From: Desulfovibrio sp. UIB00
GTDB lineage: Bacteria > Desulfobacterota > Desulfovibrionia > Desulfovibrionales > Desulfovibrionaceae
Reading direction: 5' to 3'
NCBI RefSeq assembly: GCF_022508225.1
Contig: NZ_JAETXJ010000003.1
Location: 459,312-523,311, forward strand
Length of the DNA stretch: 64,000 nucleotides
The position numbers and the translations under genes are program-made. Shown piece by piece: positions 39,302 through 50,799 of this stretch. The notes below the pieces were generated by a model. That model saw nothing but the letters and a program-made list of their open reading frames with translations, was not told the origin of the DNA and did not search any database. How positions within the stretch are numbered: the stretch's first letter is position 1; each line of letters opens with the position of its first letter.

Positions 39302-39518
39302 TTTACCTGTTCTCCTGTATGCCTTTGCGGCGGTAAACAGTGAGGCCCGATTGGGGCGACAGGCTGTATTTTATGAAATTGAAATTCAAAGTCAACATAA
39401 AAAAGAAGAACATTACGCCGTTGCGTCTAGCATGATTGCAACTATATGGATTATCAGCGTGAACCTGGAAACTTGAGCACGAAAAACTTCGTAATGGAGA
39501 GCGCATAAATGTGCTGTG

Positions 39519-41150
39519 TCAGAAATGAGGACGTATCAAACAGTCCTTATTCTCCTCAGCGCCGCAACTGCCTGCCAATACGCTTCGGTTGCGCCCCTGA
39601 GCCTTGGCGCTGTACAATGCTTCGTCCGCCCTTTTGAACGCTTCGTCAAACGACATATCGCAACAGCTTCGCACCAGCAAGCCGCCCAAAGAGATGGTTA
39701 CGACCTTGTCGGCCCCATCGGGATGCTGGAGGCGCATATCCTCCACTGTTTTTCGGATCTTTTCCATGAGGGAAACGATCTGCCGCTCCTCTGCCGCGCT
39801 GGCCAGCACGGCAAATTCCTCTCCACCAATGCGAAAAACCCTGTCGCCCCTGCGGGACAGGCGGATGCTCACACATCTGGCGATTTCGCGCAGAACATGG
39901 TCGCCGGCCTGATGCCCGAAAGCATCATTCAGCCGCTTGAAATGATCGATGTCAAACAGCACCAGCGAAAAAGGTACGCCAAGCCGCAATGTCTGGGCAA
40001 ACCACGCCTCGGCCATTTCATCAAACATCCTGCGGTTGAGCAGCCCTGTCAGGGAATCATGCTGCGCCTGAACCCGCAAGGTATCATTAAGTTTTTGCAA
40101 GGTTTTGCGCAGATATCTGTCGCGCAGCAGGTTCACGGTGGTACCGATTATGACCGCAAAACCAAGCACAAAAAAAATAAACGTGGTGGCAAGATGCATG
40201 CGGAAGTTTTCCGCAAGGTCAGCCAGCAGAGGTGCAAGGTTCTCAAAGCCGTACACGCTGAGCCCTTCTTTACTTATGCGTACCGTCTTGCACAAGTAGG
40301 GCGGGCCACCGGGGCTGAGCTCCCATGCATCGTAGCCGTCCACATCCACTTTACGCAGATACACGGGTTCAAGACTTTCTCGCTGATAGCGGAGCAGACT
40401 CTTGCCCGGGGCAAGCGAGGCGGCACTCTCGCCAGGCACCACGCGCAGCATGTTCCCCGGTGAATCGGAGAGCACCACCACACCCGCCTTGTCCGTAACA
40501 AAACCCGTGGGCAGGTAAAGCTGCTGCGCAAGCGTGTCCGTATCAACCTTGAGCACAGCCACGCCAAGGTAGCCATCAGGCCCGCTGACAGGCGCGGAAA
40601 AATGAAAACCGGGAATTGTTGAAACCCGCCCTACAACAAACTGCACGGAACTTTCGCCAGCCATGGCGCGGATAAAATAATCACGGTCGGCAAGATTAAC
40701 GCCAAGGAGATTTTTGGGCATCCCGGCATCGTTGGAAGCAACGCACACGCCGTTTTTGTCAAGCAGGAACGCACGGTGCAGCCGGAGAGTGTCCCCCACG
40801 CTCTGCAGGTAGCGGGTGCATTCCGCAAAATCCCCTTCTCCCTTCAGAGCGGAAATAATGCGCGAATCTGTAGCCAGAAGTACGGTAAGTTTTTTTATTG
40901 TATCAAATTTAAGATCTGCCATTTCAGCAACGCGCTGAACACGTTGCGACAGAGAATATTCTGCTTCATCAATTGCAACTGACAAACGCTCTGAACGCCA
41001 GTGCAATGCTACAAGCAGTGAAAATAATGCAGCAACAGGAAGTGATAAAGACCAAAGCAAAAATATTGCTCGAGTTGGACGTTCTTCAATTTGCGTTCTG
41101 AGCAGTCCAAACAATGACTTCATATACAAAAAACCATATTCACAAGCCAT
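39519..41150 (-). CDS. Membrane-bound diguanylate cyclase with periplasmic Cache sensor
   Basis: 543 residues. The first membrane helix (about 28-50) and second (about 325-347) flank a periplasmic double-Cache sensor (FLLDKNGVCVASNDAG and GYLGVAVLKVDTDTL are typical). The cytosolic GGDEF domain has an intact active site, GGEEF at about residues 441-445, preceded by an RxxD inhibitory site (RRGD) five residues upstream. It should make cyclic di-GMP under product control. The ATG at 41150 follows AAGGGAAT; a later ATG at 41123 is less well supported. No EAL domain is present. The ligand is unknown. Confidence 0.93.
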   Translation of the reverse strand: MACEYGFLYMKSLFGLLRTQIEERPTRAIFLLWSLSLPVAALFSLLVALHWRSERLSVAIDEAEYSLSQRVQRVAEMADLKFDTIKKLTVLLATDSRIISALKGEGDFAECTRYLQSVGDTLRLHRAFLLDKNGVCVASNDAGMPKNLLGVNLADRDYFIRAMAGESSVQFVVGRVSTIPGFHFSAPVSGPDGYLGVAVLKVDTDTLAQQLYLPTGFVTDKAGVVVLSDSPGNMLRVVPGESAASLAPGKSLLRYQRESLEPVYLRKVDVDGYDAWELSPGGPPYLCKTVRISKEGLSVYGFENLAPLLADLAENFRMHLATTFIFFVLGFAVIIGTTVNLLRDRYLRKTLQKLNDTLRVQAQHDSLTGLLNRRMFDEMAEAWFAQTLRLGVPFSLVLFDIDHFKRLNDAFGHQAGDHVLREIARCVSIRLSRRGDRVFRIGGEEFAVLASAAEERQIVSLMEKIRKTVEDMRLQHPDGADKVVTISLGGLLVRSCCDMSFDEAFKRADEALYSAKAQGRNRSVLAGSCGAEENKDCLIRPHF

Positions 41151-41492
41151 ATTCCCTTGCGTTTGCCGTAAAGAAAATTACCCCCAGCACCTTCATCAAT
41201 TTATGCGCGTTTGGCAACCCCAAAATGTAACCATTGCACATAAAATTTTTATAACCTCAGTAAAATAATTACATTTACTGTGTACGGTTTTGCGTAACAT
41301 TCTGAAATACTGCAACTGACATATCAATACAACCTGCACCATCAGCTTTCAGTAACGGATTAAAATTTGTTATCAACGAAACATTGCTGACTGCTGTCGG
41401 CAAACATCAGTGCAAACCACCTGAATTTTTTGATCATCTCCCGCGCTTTGCATTGCAATCACCGCAGCAGCCAGCAGTAAAAGAAAAGACAG
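41151..41492. other. A+T-rich intergenic region upstream of the diguanylate cyclase gene
   Basis: The 342 bases contain no supported gene. The composition is clearly A+T-richer than the flanking genes, and the region probably carries the diguanylate cyclase promoter on the minus strand. I see no strong palindrome, sigma-54 element or terminator. Confidence 0.5.
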
Positions 41493-41756
41493 CTATTCTT
41501 CCATCATAGTCTCGGCAAAGCGCTGCTCTGCCCACTGGGCGACACGCCGCTGCATGTCGCCCAGTTGCGCATCGTCGAGTTCAAGCCCGGCGGCAGCGGC
41601 ATAGTTGACCACATAGGCGTAGGGATCAGCCTCAAACCGGTATTGATCCTTGTTATTTCGGATATTGTCAGTCATGGCCTTTTCAAGCCAGTCCATCATT
41701 TCCTGAGCCGAGGCGAACACATGCCCCCCGGCCAGTTCATTGGTTTGCTGGTACAT
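41493..41756 (-). CDS. Hypothetical acidic protein, 87 residues
   Basis: Not recognised. It appears to be a small, acidic, helical cytosolic protein (SAQEMMDWLEKAMTDNIRNN, then LELDDAQLGDMQRRVAQWAE) with no cysteines. The ATG at 41756 is preceded by CTTGGAGGATAT, a strong ribosome site that argues for a real gene and against the longer frame reaching 41909. It is divergent from the 1025-residue membrane protein gene, with 226 bases between them. Confidence 0.65.
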   Translation of the reverse strand: MYQQTNELAGGHVFASAQEMMDWLEKAMTDNIRNNKDQYRFEADPYAYVVNYAAAAGLELDDAQLGDMQRRVAQWAEQRFAETMMEE

Positions 41757-41982
41757 ATATCCTCCAAGGTAACGGGTTAGAGCGGACATCCGTGCAGGAG
41801 ACTGCTTTTTGCCATTTAACGGCAGTATGGCTTTTTTATCAATGCGCATGAGCGCATGCCCGCTGGCAGAAACATGACGCTGGACTTTCGCGCACTTGCA
41901 CTGCATCATATCTTGATACGGTCAGCTTGCAGGGCATGCAGCCGCTGCAAATATCTTTAAGCACTTTTTCCCGACATTATAC

Positions 41983-44900
41983 ATGCTCAGTTCTACAAGT
42001 ACCACTACCAACGGTTTCTCAACCGGTGGGCGCGAACACGCGCACCGGAAGTTTTCTTCATTGCTGTTCGACAGGCAGGACCACAAGCTCATCCAGATGG
42101 TGAACGCCTTTGTGGACGCCCGCGCCCAGGATCACGCCCTGCGTCAGCCCGAACCGGGCCTGCACCCCCACGGCATTATTGAAATGACCTCTTCGCACGG
42201 CCTGCGCCTTGCCAGCGCCGTCATCGTGCTGCTGGAAAGCCTGGAGGCCGGCGGCCCCAGCGAGAGATTGCAGGCTCTGCGCCGCTTGCACGACGAGGTT
42301 CTGTACTCCACACATTCTTCGCTGCAAAACAATACAGCGCGCGTGCTGGTGCAGATCATGAAAGACCTCGTGCGCTCACATAACGATGCCAGCCACCAGT
42401 TGCCCCTCGCGCACGAATTTCATCAGGCCGTGCGCGGCACGCCGCGCATTGTGCGGGCATTGCTGCGCAAATACCACCTGCTTGAAATGCCGGAGGAATG
42501 GAATCAGCACGCCTTTGACCACCACGTGCACGACGCCAACACCAAGGGGCGCAAAAATCCCACCCATCTGGTCATGGATGCGTGGATCAAGGGCATCCGC
42601 TTTTTGACGGTGATCTACTATAATACCGTTGACCCCGAAGCTGCCCAGGAACTGTTGCGCGCTGCGCGCATCATGGACATTACGGTGCGCATCGGCATTG
42701 AGTTCAAGGCCACGTTCCGCGACAAACTGGTGGAATTTACATGGTCGCCGCTCAATACCGAAACTTCCAGAGCTTTTGACAACCTGCTGCACCGCAAGGA
42801 CATCACAGACGCGCTACGCAAGTACGCGCCCGTCAACGACTGGATGCGCGCCTACGTGCTCAAGCTCCTGCGGGCCTGGAACGAGAGGCACGCCGCCTCG
42901 CTGGCTGCCCGCTGGGATATGCCCGCGCCGGAGCCTATCAAGGAAGAGGCTTTTCTTGCCTATGTGGGTCAAAAGCAGCCGTCCTCGCTGCATCTTGCCG
43001 AATTTATTTATCATCATCTGGAGCCCATGCGGCAGTTGCGCGGCGAACGCCTGCGCGAGGCCCTGACTGCGGAAACAAACCCCGCACGGGCGGCCAAACT
43101 GCGCGAAAGTTTGACGGAACTGACCGACATGGTGCCCGACATGCTGCGCGAAGACTGGCTCGGCCCGGAGGCCAACCCGGAGATCGTGTTCCCTTACAAA
43201 CCGCACAAGGATTTGCCCGCTATTTTGCAGCAGTCGCCGGAATTTCTGCTGGAAAACATCTATCCGCTGCATCCCTGCCAGATTGTGCTCAATCTTGCCG
43301 GACTGACGGAACAAGACGTGCTGGAACTGCTGTGGCTGGGCCGTGGGCGCATTACCCACCTTGAGCTTTTTAACCTGCGCGAGTGGACAGCCGGTCAGCT
43401 TGCTCACGTGGAAGAAATCAACACACTGCAAAGGGCCGTCAACGAGGGCAGCACCCCGAGGCTCAAGCAGGTCATCCGCAGCATTATCAGCAAGGAACCC
43501 AAAGATTCCCCGCGTATGCCTCTGTTTCAGGAGATACTGGGGCATATACCGCAGCTGCAGGAATTTTATGCGCTTTCGCCGCTGGGTTCGCGCATTGGCA
43601 CGGACTCCACCAGCCGCTCGCACCACACCCACGGCATGGGGCTTGTGTTTGTGGAAACGCTGCCCCCCAAGGCCCGCGCTGTTCTGCGCCGCGAAGACAA
43701 TGCCCTGCGCCTCACCCTGCCCGTGCATACGGATATTTACCGCTTCACGCATTACCATGAGCCAGCGCAGCCGCAACCATGGTGGCAGCGCCTGCTCAGG
43801 CACGTTCCCGGCCTTGGCAATCTGGGCTGCCACCGGGTGCGCGGTTGGGGCCTTGAAAAAAATACCACCAGCGTGGGCCATGACGGCAACCTTGTGACCC
43901 TGGGCGGTGTTGACGCCAAGGGCGTGAACCGCGAAATGCAGCAGACGCCCGGCCCGGAAAAAGGGGAAATCCCTTTCTGGTCGCCCGAATACATGAACAG
44001 CGACATTGTCAATGTTCTCAAAATCCTGGCAGGTTTTTTGCCCGCGCAGTGGGCCTTTAGCTATGTGGACGGCTGGTGGGTGCTCACATGGTTTGGCGCG
44101 CTTATATGGTTTGCCATTACAGCGGTGCGCAACGTGGGGCAGGCTGTTGTGGGCGGTGGGGCCTTTACCCGCTCTGTGCTTGTGCCGTGGAAACGCTATG
44201 TGAGCTGGAGCCGCATGGCTGATTCACTGTTTTACACGGGCATATCCGTTCCGCTGCTTGAGGTCGTGGTGCGCCTGTGGCTCTTGCAGGACTTCATGGG
44301 CTTGACGGTGCAGGACAACGCGCTTGCGGTCTATACGGTCATAGCCATGATCAACAGCGCCTATATTTCAGGGCACAACATTTACCGTGGCCTGCCCAAG
44401 GAAGCCATTGTCGGCAACCTCTTTCGCAGCGCGCTTTCCATTCCGCTTTCCATGGTCATGGGGCAAGGCTTGCTGCTCTGCTTTACCGCGATGCACCTGC
44501 CTGATCCCATAAACCTGATGCAGAACTGCGCGGCCATTGTTTCCAAATGTTCGTCCGACATGGTGGCATCCATCATTGAAGGTTTTGCCGACCGCAACAT
44601 GTATCTGCGCATGCGGCAATGTGATTACGACAGCAAGTTTACGCAGATATACAAAAGCCTGGCCCGGCAGGAACTGCTGTTCCCCAGCAAAGACCTTGAA
44701 ACAATGCTGCAAGACCCTGCGGAATACTGGCGCATGCTGTACGGCAAAGACCGCGCAGCAGCACGGCAAATAGTAACGCACCTTCTGGACATGATGTACA
44801 TGTGGTATTATCAGCCCCGCGCCCGGGAGGTATTCTGGCGCAAGCTGTGCGCTCTGCCGCAAGAGGAACGGCGCATTGTCATTGGCATGCACGCCCTGCT

Positions 44901-45060
44901 CTCACTCGAACGGGAAATCAGCACTCTCATTCTTGAGGGCCTGCTGAAAAAAGATTTTGCCCGCGCACTGGCCTTTTATCTGCAAAACAACAGAGCCTAT
45001 GTGAAGGAACTTCGCCGCGAGGCGCAGTCCAGGCTGGGCACATGCCCCTGCCTGTGCTGA
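41983..45060 (+). CDS. Large PHP-like protein with C-terminal membrane domain, 1025 residues
   Basis: I do not recognise a named family. Residues about 175-260 resemble a PHP metallo-hydrolase core: H-x-H motif at H181-V-H183 in FDHHVHDANTKGRKNPTHLV, then GIRFLTVIYYNTVDPEAAQELL and IGIEF with E240. The usual TDH motif reads VIYYN, so the metal site is incomplete or remodelled. A second histidine cluster, SRSHHTHGMG, lies near residue 550. Residues about 675-870 contain roughly five hydrophobic segments (ILAGFLPAQWAFSY, WWVLTWFGALIWFAITAV, LAVYTVIAMINSAYI, IPLSMVMGQGLLLCF). No signal peptide or clear ribosome site precedes the ATG. Possible roles include a membrane-tethered nuclease or phosphoesterase. 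Confidence 0.7.
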   Translation: MLSSTSTTTNGFSTGGREHAHRKFSSLLFDRQDHKLIQMVNAFVDARAQDHALRQPEPGLHPHGIIEMTSSHGLRLASAVIVLLESLEAGGPSERLQALRRLHDEVLYSTHSSLQNNTARVLVQIMKDLVRSHNDASHQLPLAHEFHQAVRGTPRIVRALLRKYHLLEMPEEWNQHAFDHHVHDANTKGRKNPTHLVMDAWIKGIRFLTVIYYNTVDPEAAQELLRAARIMDITVRIGIEFKATFRDKLVEFTWSPLNTETSRAFDNLLHRKDITDALRKYAPVNDWMRAYVLKLLRAWNERHAASLAARWDMPAPEPIKEEAFLAYVGQKQPSSLHLAEFIYHHLEPMRQLRGERLREALTAETNPARAAKLRESLTELTDMVPDMLREDWLGPEANPEIVFPYKPHKDLPAILQQSPEFLLENIYPLHPCQIVLNLAGLTEQDVLELLWLGRGRITHLELFNLREWTAGQLAHVEEINTLQRAVNEGSTPRLKQVIRSIISKEPKDSPRMPLFQEILGHIPQLQEFYALSPLGSRIGTDSTSRSHHTHGMGLVFVETLPPKARAVLRREDNALRLTLPVHTDIYRFTHYHEPAQPQPWWQRLLRHVPGLGNLGCHRVRGWGLEKNTTSVGHDGNLVTLGGVDAKGVNREMQQTPGPEKGEIPFWSPEYMNSDIVNVLKILAGFLPAQWAFSYVDGWWVLTWFGALIWFAITAVRNVGQAVVGGGAFTRSVLVPWKRYVSWSRMADSLFYTGISVPLLEVVVRLWLLQDFMGLTVQDNALAVYTVIAMINSAYISGHNIYRGLPKEAIVGNLFRSALSIPLSMVMGQGLLLCFTAMHLPDPINLMQNCAAIVSKCSSDMVASIIEGFADRNMYLRMRQCDYDSKFTQIYKSLARQELLFPSKDLETMLQDPAEYWRMLYGKDRAAARQIVTHLLDMMYMWYYQPRAREVFWRKLCALPQEERRIVIGMHALLSLEREISTLILEGLLKKDFARALAFYLQNNRAYVKELRREAQSRLGTCPCLC

Positions 45061-45444
45061 CTTTGCATGGGCCGAGGCACGAATAAGAAAACAGCATCAG
45101 GGCAAGTCGAGCTTGACTGCGCGCTCTGCCTCCGGTAGTGCTCCTTGCCCAAAGTATTGAGCGCGGTTACACCGCAGAGAAAAAGGCATCCGGAGCGGGG
45201 CCAAACTCAACATGCTTGATTTGTTTGATTTTTTATTTTTTTACAAAAAAAAAGTAAAAAAATCAGTCCAAACCCCTTTTCAAGCTCCGAGCGCGTCTTA
45301 TTTCTATGCCGGTGCGGAACTGAAGCGAAGTGTAACTGGCTTCGGTTCATAACGCGCAATATTTCCAGCGCGGCCACAGCGATGCGGCCGCTGCTGCGTC
45401 CTAAATGGACAATAATAATATCATTTCCGGGAGGATTTGACGTC
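45061..45444 (+). promoter_or_regulatory. Region between the membrane-protein gene and groES
   Basis: 384 bases without a supported gene. It includes an A/T-homopolymer stretch at 45227-45265, where T7AC pairs with GTA7 around A9. I searched for a CIRCE element (TTAGCACTC-N9-GAGTGCTAA) and for a plus-strand sigma-32 promoter and found neither. Heat-shock control therefore either uses another site or is not visible to me. Confidence 0.45.
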
Positions 45445-45732
45445 ATGAAGCTGAAGCCCCTTAACGACCGTGTGCTGGTCAAACGCCTTGAATCCGAAGA
45501 AAAGACCGCCGGTGGCCTGTTTATCCCTGATACGGCCAAGGAAAAGCCTTCCAAGGGTCAGGTTGTTGCTGCCGGTCCCGGCAAGGCTGGGGAAAATGGC
45601 GAACGCGTCGCTCTAGCTGTGAAAGCGGGCGACATGGTGCTGTTCAACAAGTATGCTGGCACCGAAGTCAAGCTGGACGGCGTTGATCACCTTGTGATGC
45701 GCGAAGAAGACATTCTCGCCATTATTGACTAA
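45445..45732 (+). CDS. groES: Co-chaperonin GroES
   Basis: 95-residue lid of the GroEL chaperonin. The family pattern [20 protein letters not shown] opens the protein; [16 protein letters not shown] is the mobile loop that binds GroEL, and [10 protein letters not shown] with EDILAIID closes it. The start at 45445 has GGGAGGATTTGACGTC before it; a longer frame to 45382 lacks homology. groEL follows after 42 bases. Confidence 0.98.
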   Translation: MKLKPLNDRVLVKRLESEEKTAGGLFIPDTAKEKPSKGQVVAAGPGKAGENGERVALAVKAGDMVLFNKYAGTEVKLDGVDHLVMREEDILAIID

Positions 45733-45774
45733 CTCCCACTGCTGCCGAATTATATTTCAGGAGGAAAATTTCCA

Positions 45775-47427
<1,653 letters not shown>

Positions 47428-47460
47428 GCCAGCCCTACGGCTCATACGCTTGAATAATGA

Positions 47461-47492
47461 AAAAGGCTCCCGTTTCGGCGGGAGCCTTTTTT
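47461..47492 (+). terminator. Rho-independent terminator after groEL
   Basis: AAAAGGCTCCCG (47461-47472) pairs with CGGGAGCCTTTT (47479-47490) around a 6-base loop and runs into six T. Confidence 0.92.
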
Positions 47493-47757
47493 GCGTTGAC
47501 GAAGTGAGCGCTATCAGAAAGCAGGAGTAGGCTGACTTTGCACCAACCAGTCAATTTTCATGGAAAACAAAGGGGAAAAATCAGGCCAGACAATTCCAGC
47601 TGTGAGCGCTACAGGGTAATTCAATGTGCCCCACCAGAGCAGATATCTCTGGAACCTTTACTTGTGGCAGGCAAAAGCCTGCCTGTTCACATTTTGTATC
47701 AAGGATTTTCAGGAAAAACCTTGCAATGCGGTTAACTCATATCATTCATAACCTGCT

Positions 47758-50370
47758 CTAATTGCCCGACGGTAAAGGTCTGTCGAGCAGCGAGGCCATG
47801 TCGCCGCCCAGTTTTTCCCTGAGGGCTGCGGCGCGCTCCTGCTCAAGCATGATCATGTCCACCTGCCGGGTATGAATGAGCAGATAGCCGAGCATACGGG
47901 TTTTTTGCAGAATATCGGTAGCAGGGAAATTTTCCGCCACGGCAAAGAGCGAGTCGTCCTTCACGTCAGCGCGGAAGCCATGCGCCTCCAGCAGGTCAGC
48001 CACCATGCGGGCGCGCAGGCGGCGGCGCTGCCGGTCGGCGGCCCCGCCCTTGAACTGAAAGCTCACAAAATTTTCATGATTATTTGCGCCTGCAAGGCTT
48101 TCCACCGTACAGAAGTGGTAGCCGTAGCGGGCCTGCAAAATCATGTAATTATCAGAAATAATAAAAAAGTTTTTGTTGGACATGGCATTGGGCGCAGTGC
48201 TTTCCAGGTCCGGATTCATGGTGCTTTCAAGCATCACGCTCATGAAGCCCGAGGCGCTTGCCGCAGGCGGCCCGGCCCAGGGCACGGCCACCATGCCGTC
48301 CCACAGCGCCAGCATGGGCGTACTGGCAATATCGGCGATATCCACCACCGCGCCGCCCACATGCCGCCTGAAACCGCCGCCCATGTCCACAATCCAGTAC
48401 TGAAGCTTGACCCCGGCCTTGAGTTGTTTGCCCATGCGCTGGTTGACATCCGAGCCCTCCTCAAACATGAGCTGTACGGATTTCTCGTGGCAAAAGCGGG
48501 TAATGTCGTGCAGGGTCTGGCAATGCTCCGGCGCAAACTCCGGTGATTCCGGGTCCAGCAGATGCAGGGGAACCATCAGGGTCGCCAGGGCCTCAAGCCG
48601 CTGGTGCACCGGGCTGCCTTCCATGAGATTGGGCGGCTCCGTCACCTGAGCGGCAAGCTCGGGATTCAGCCCCGCAAACACGGCGCAGCGCACGGCATCC
48701 AGAGTGGCGTCTCCGGCATTGTCCAGCAGGCTACAGGCATTGGGCAGGCTGAACACGGCAGGCAGGCGGTATTCCCGCGCCACAGAGGCCAGATGCCCCG
48801 CCATGCCGCCCGTTTCGCTGACCATGCCAGACGCACGCGAAAGCAGAGGGGCCCAGCGGGGCAAGGCCCGTTCGACCACCAGAATACCGCCCTTGGGGAA
48901 GGAAAGCATATCCGCTTCCTTGCGGGCCACAAACACAGGCCCCATGCCCACGCCGGGGCTTACGGCAACGCCGCCGCAAGCCAGCATGGAAAGGCCTTCA
49001 GGCAAATCTTCCGCCAGGATTTTACACTCGCCCGGCCCCACCGCTGCACCGTCAGCAACATCGGCCCGATTTTCAGTGGCGGCATCCGCCTCGTGCAGGG
49101 GGCGACTTTGCAGCACCACAATACGCCCATTGCGGGAATCAAGCGCCCATTCCACATCCTGCGGCTCGGCGTAGTATTCTTCCAGTGCCAGCGCAACCTG
49201 GGCAAGGTCTGCGGCCTGCGCATCGGTGAGGCTGGCTGGCACACCTGCAAGCCCGGCGAGAGTCTTGCTTATGGGCTGCGGCGGATTGGTGCGGGTAAAA
49301 ATAAAAACATCAGGTGTAACCGCGCCGTCCACCACTGCCTGAGGCAGTCCCGGCACGGCATTGAGCAGCACCTGTTCCTGCCCGCGCGCGGCAGCAACAG
49401 GATCCCGGCTGTAGGCCACGCCGCCAGCGGCAGCTGGCACCATGGCAAGCACACCCACGCACATGGGCGCAGCATCGTCAGGGATACCGTGCTGATACCG
49501 ATAGCTCATGGCGGTTACGGCATACTTGCTGGCGATAATTTCTTTCCAGACTTCGCAGGCTTCTTCCGGCGGCACGTTAAGTTCGGAGCGATACTGCCCG
49601 GCAAAGGAGACGCCAAGCGAATCCTCGCCCACGGCGCTGCTGCGCAGTGCAAGGGCAAGACCCGGCCCGGCCCGGCGCTGCATGGCGGCCACAGCCTCGG
49701 TAATTTCCTGCTCCAGTTCCGGCGGCAGCGGCGCGCTGAGCACGGCCTGCTGCAATGCCGCAGAAAGGCTGAAAACTTCATCCAGGCTGTGCATATCCGT
49801 AGCCTGAATGCGGCGGTTCAGTTCGCTGTGCAGGCCGCTGTATTCCATAAAGCGGTAGTAGGCGCTGACCGTCACGGCAAAACCGTCCGGCACGTCCAGA
49901 CCTGCATGGGCCGCCACTTCGCCCAGATTGGCCATCTTGCCGCCCACAAGGGTGATGTGGTGCAGGCGGATATCGCCAAGCGGCATGATATTGGGGCCGT
50001 CCTGATGCGGCTGATCTTCAAGCAGATTCTGCATCTGCTCACGAATGCGGTCAAAGGCCTGCTGCAAAGGCTCGTAGCCTTCATCTGAAAGTGCGTTGAG
50101 GTCGCGCACCATCTGAAAAACCGCCGTTACGGCGCGAGTGCTTACGGCATGCACATAATCCATGCCGAAAGGCCGCGCGCCAGAGAGGTGCTCCTCTACA
50201 TCGCTCATGGCCTCAAGGGCTGTCTTGTTGGACGACAGCAAGCGGCGGAAGCGCGTGCAACGCTCCCTCAGGTGGGCCTTGAAAGCCTCCTCACGGGCAA
50301 GCTGTTCCGCGTCAGGCTCACCCGAGCCATCGCGCCCCAGCCACTTTCGCAGGCAGTCGAGCACCGTCAT
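47758..50370 (-). CDS. PEP-synthase/PPDK-like protein, catalytic-histidine form
   Basis: 870 residues. Residues 1-125 are a helical N-terminal domain of unknown role. Residues about 138-430 are a PPDK/PEP-synthase ATP-grasp domain with GGKMANLGEV (143-152), ALRSSAVGED (241-250), GVSFAGQY and DVEWALD-(x5)-IVVLQSRPL. A swivelling phospho-histidine domain follows, with H526 in ETGGMAGHLASVARE matching the catalytic TGGxxxH motif. Residues about 595-870 do not look like the usual PEP-binding barrel and are shared with the paralogue at 52503-55145. It may phosphorylate something other than pyruvate, as rifampin phosphotransferases do. It starts one base after the response-regulator gene, so coupling is likely. 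Confidence 0.8.
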   Translation of the reverse strand: MTVLDCLRKWLGRDGSGEPDAEQLAREEAFKAHLRERCTRFRRLLSSNKTALEAMSDVEEHLSGARPFGMDYVHAVSTRAVTAVFQMVRDLNALSDEGYEPLQQAFDRIREQMQNLLEDQPHQDGPNIMPLGDIRLHHITLVGGKMANLGEVAAHAGLDVPDGFAVTVSAYYRFMEYSGLHSELNRRIQATDMHSLDEVFSLSAALQQAVLSAPLPPELEQEITEAVAAMQRRAGPGLALALRSSAVGEDSLGVSFAGQYRSELNVPPEEACEVWKEIIASKYAVTAMSYRYQHGIPDDAAPMCVGVLAMVPAAAGGVAYSRDPVAAARGQEQVLLNAVPGLPQAVVDGAVTPDVFIFTRTNPPQPISKTLAGLAGVPASLTDAQAADLAQVALALEEYYAEPQDVEWALDSRNGRIVVLQSRPLHEADAATENRADVADGAAVGPGECKILAEDLPEGLSMLACGGVAVSPGVGMGPVFVARKEADMLSFPKGGILVVERALPRWAPLLSRASGMVSETGGMAGHLASVAREYRLPAVFSLPNACSLLDNAGDATLDAVRCAVFAGLNPELAAQVTEPPNLMEGSPVHQRLEALATLMVPLHLLDPESPEFAPEHCQTLHDITRFCHEKSVQLMFEEGSDVNQRMGKQLKAGVKLQYWIVDMGGGFRRHVGGAVVDIADIASTPMLALWDGMVAVPWAGPPAASASGFMSVMLESTMNPDLESTAPNAMSNKNFFIISDNYMILQARYGYHFCTVESLAGANNHENFVSFQFKGGAADRQRRRLRARMVADLLEAHGFRADVKDDSLFAVAENFPATDILQKTRMLGYLLIHTRQVDMIMLEQERAAALREKLGGDMASLLDRPLPSGN

Positions 50371-50371
50371 G

Positions 50372-50749
50372 TCACATAGCGGACCGGGCCGCTTCCTCCA
50401 TCTTGATAATCAGCTCGCTGATGGCTACGGGTTTGAGCATGTAGTCATACGCGCCCAGGTCAAGCCCCTGCACGGCCACGCCCATGCAGGCATGCCCCGT
50501 AAGCAGAATGACAGGCAGATTGGTGGCTTTTTCCTTCATGTGGCGCAGGGTTTCCAGACCATCCATGCCAGGCATGCGCACATCCATGACCACAATCTGG
50601 AACATCTCGCCCGATTGCAGGGCTTGGTCCAGCAGATCGAGGGCCGACTGCCCATCGGGCGCGGTTACAACTTCCATACCGCGCCGGGTAAGGCGTTTTT
50701 CCATCAGTTCCAGAAATTCCACTTCGTCGTCCACAAACAATGCGCGCAT
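50372..50749 (-). CDS. Single-domain response regulator
   Basis: 125-residue CheY-like receiver with no output domain. The acidic pocket is FVDDE (Asp7, Asp8), the phosphorylation site is D56 in VVMDVRMPGMDG, and the conserved Thr and Lys are in LLTGHA and YDYMLKPVAI. The start at 50749 follows AAGGAGGCCTCC. It lies between the sensor kinase gene and the PEP-synthase-like gene, so its output is probably a protein contact, most simply with one of the PEP-synthase-like proteins. Confidence 0.92.
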   Translation of the reverse strand: MRALFVDDEVEFLELMEKRLTRRGMEVVTAPDGQSALDLLDQALQSGEMFQIVVMDVRMPGMDGLETLRHMKEKATNLPVILLTGHACMGVAVQGLDLGAYDYMLKPVAISELIIKMEEAARSAM

Positions 50750-50799
50750 GGAGGCCTCCTTCATATGGCAGCATGCCCCATTGGGGCCGCCTAGTGGTA

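Noticed and set aside
45061..45444. Possible CIRCE/HrcA element before groES
   Set aside because: No inverted TTAGCACTC/GAGTGCTAA pair is present on either strand; the A/T-homopolymer hairpin there is a different structure.
47538..47735. A 65-codon frame after groEL
   Set aside because: It begins with TTG without a ribosome site, follows a strong terminator, and its translation has no recognisable feature.
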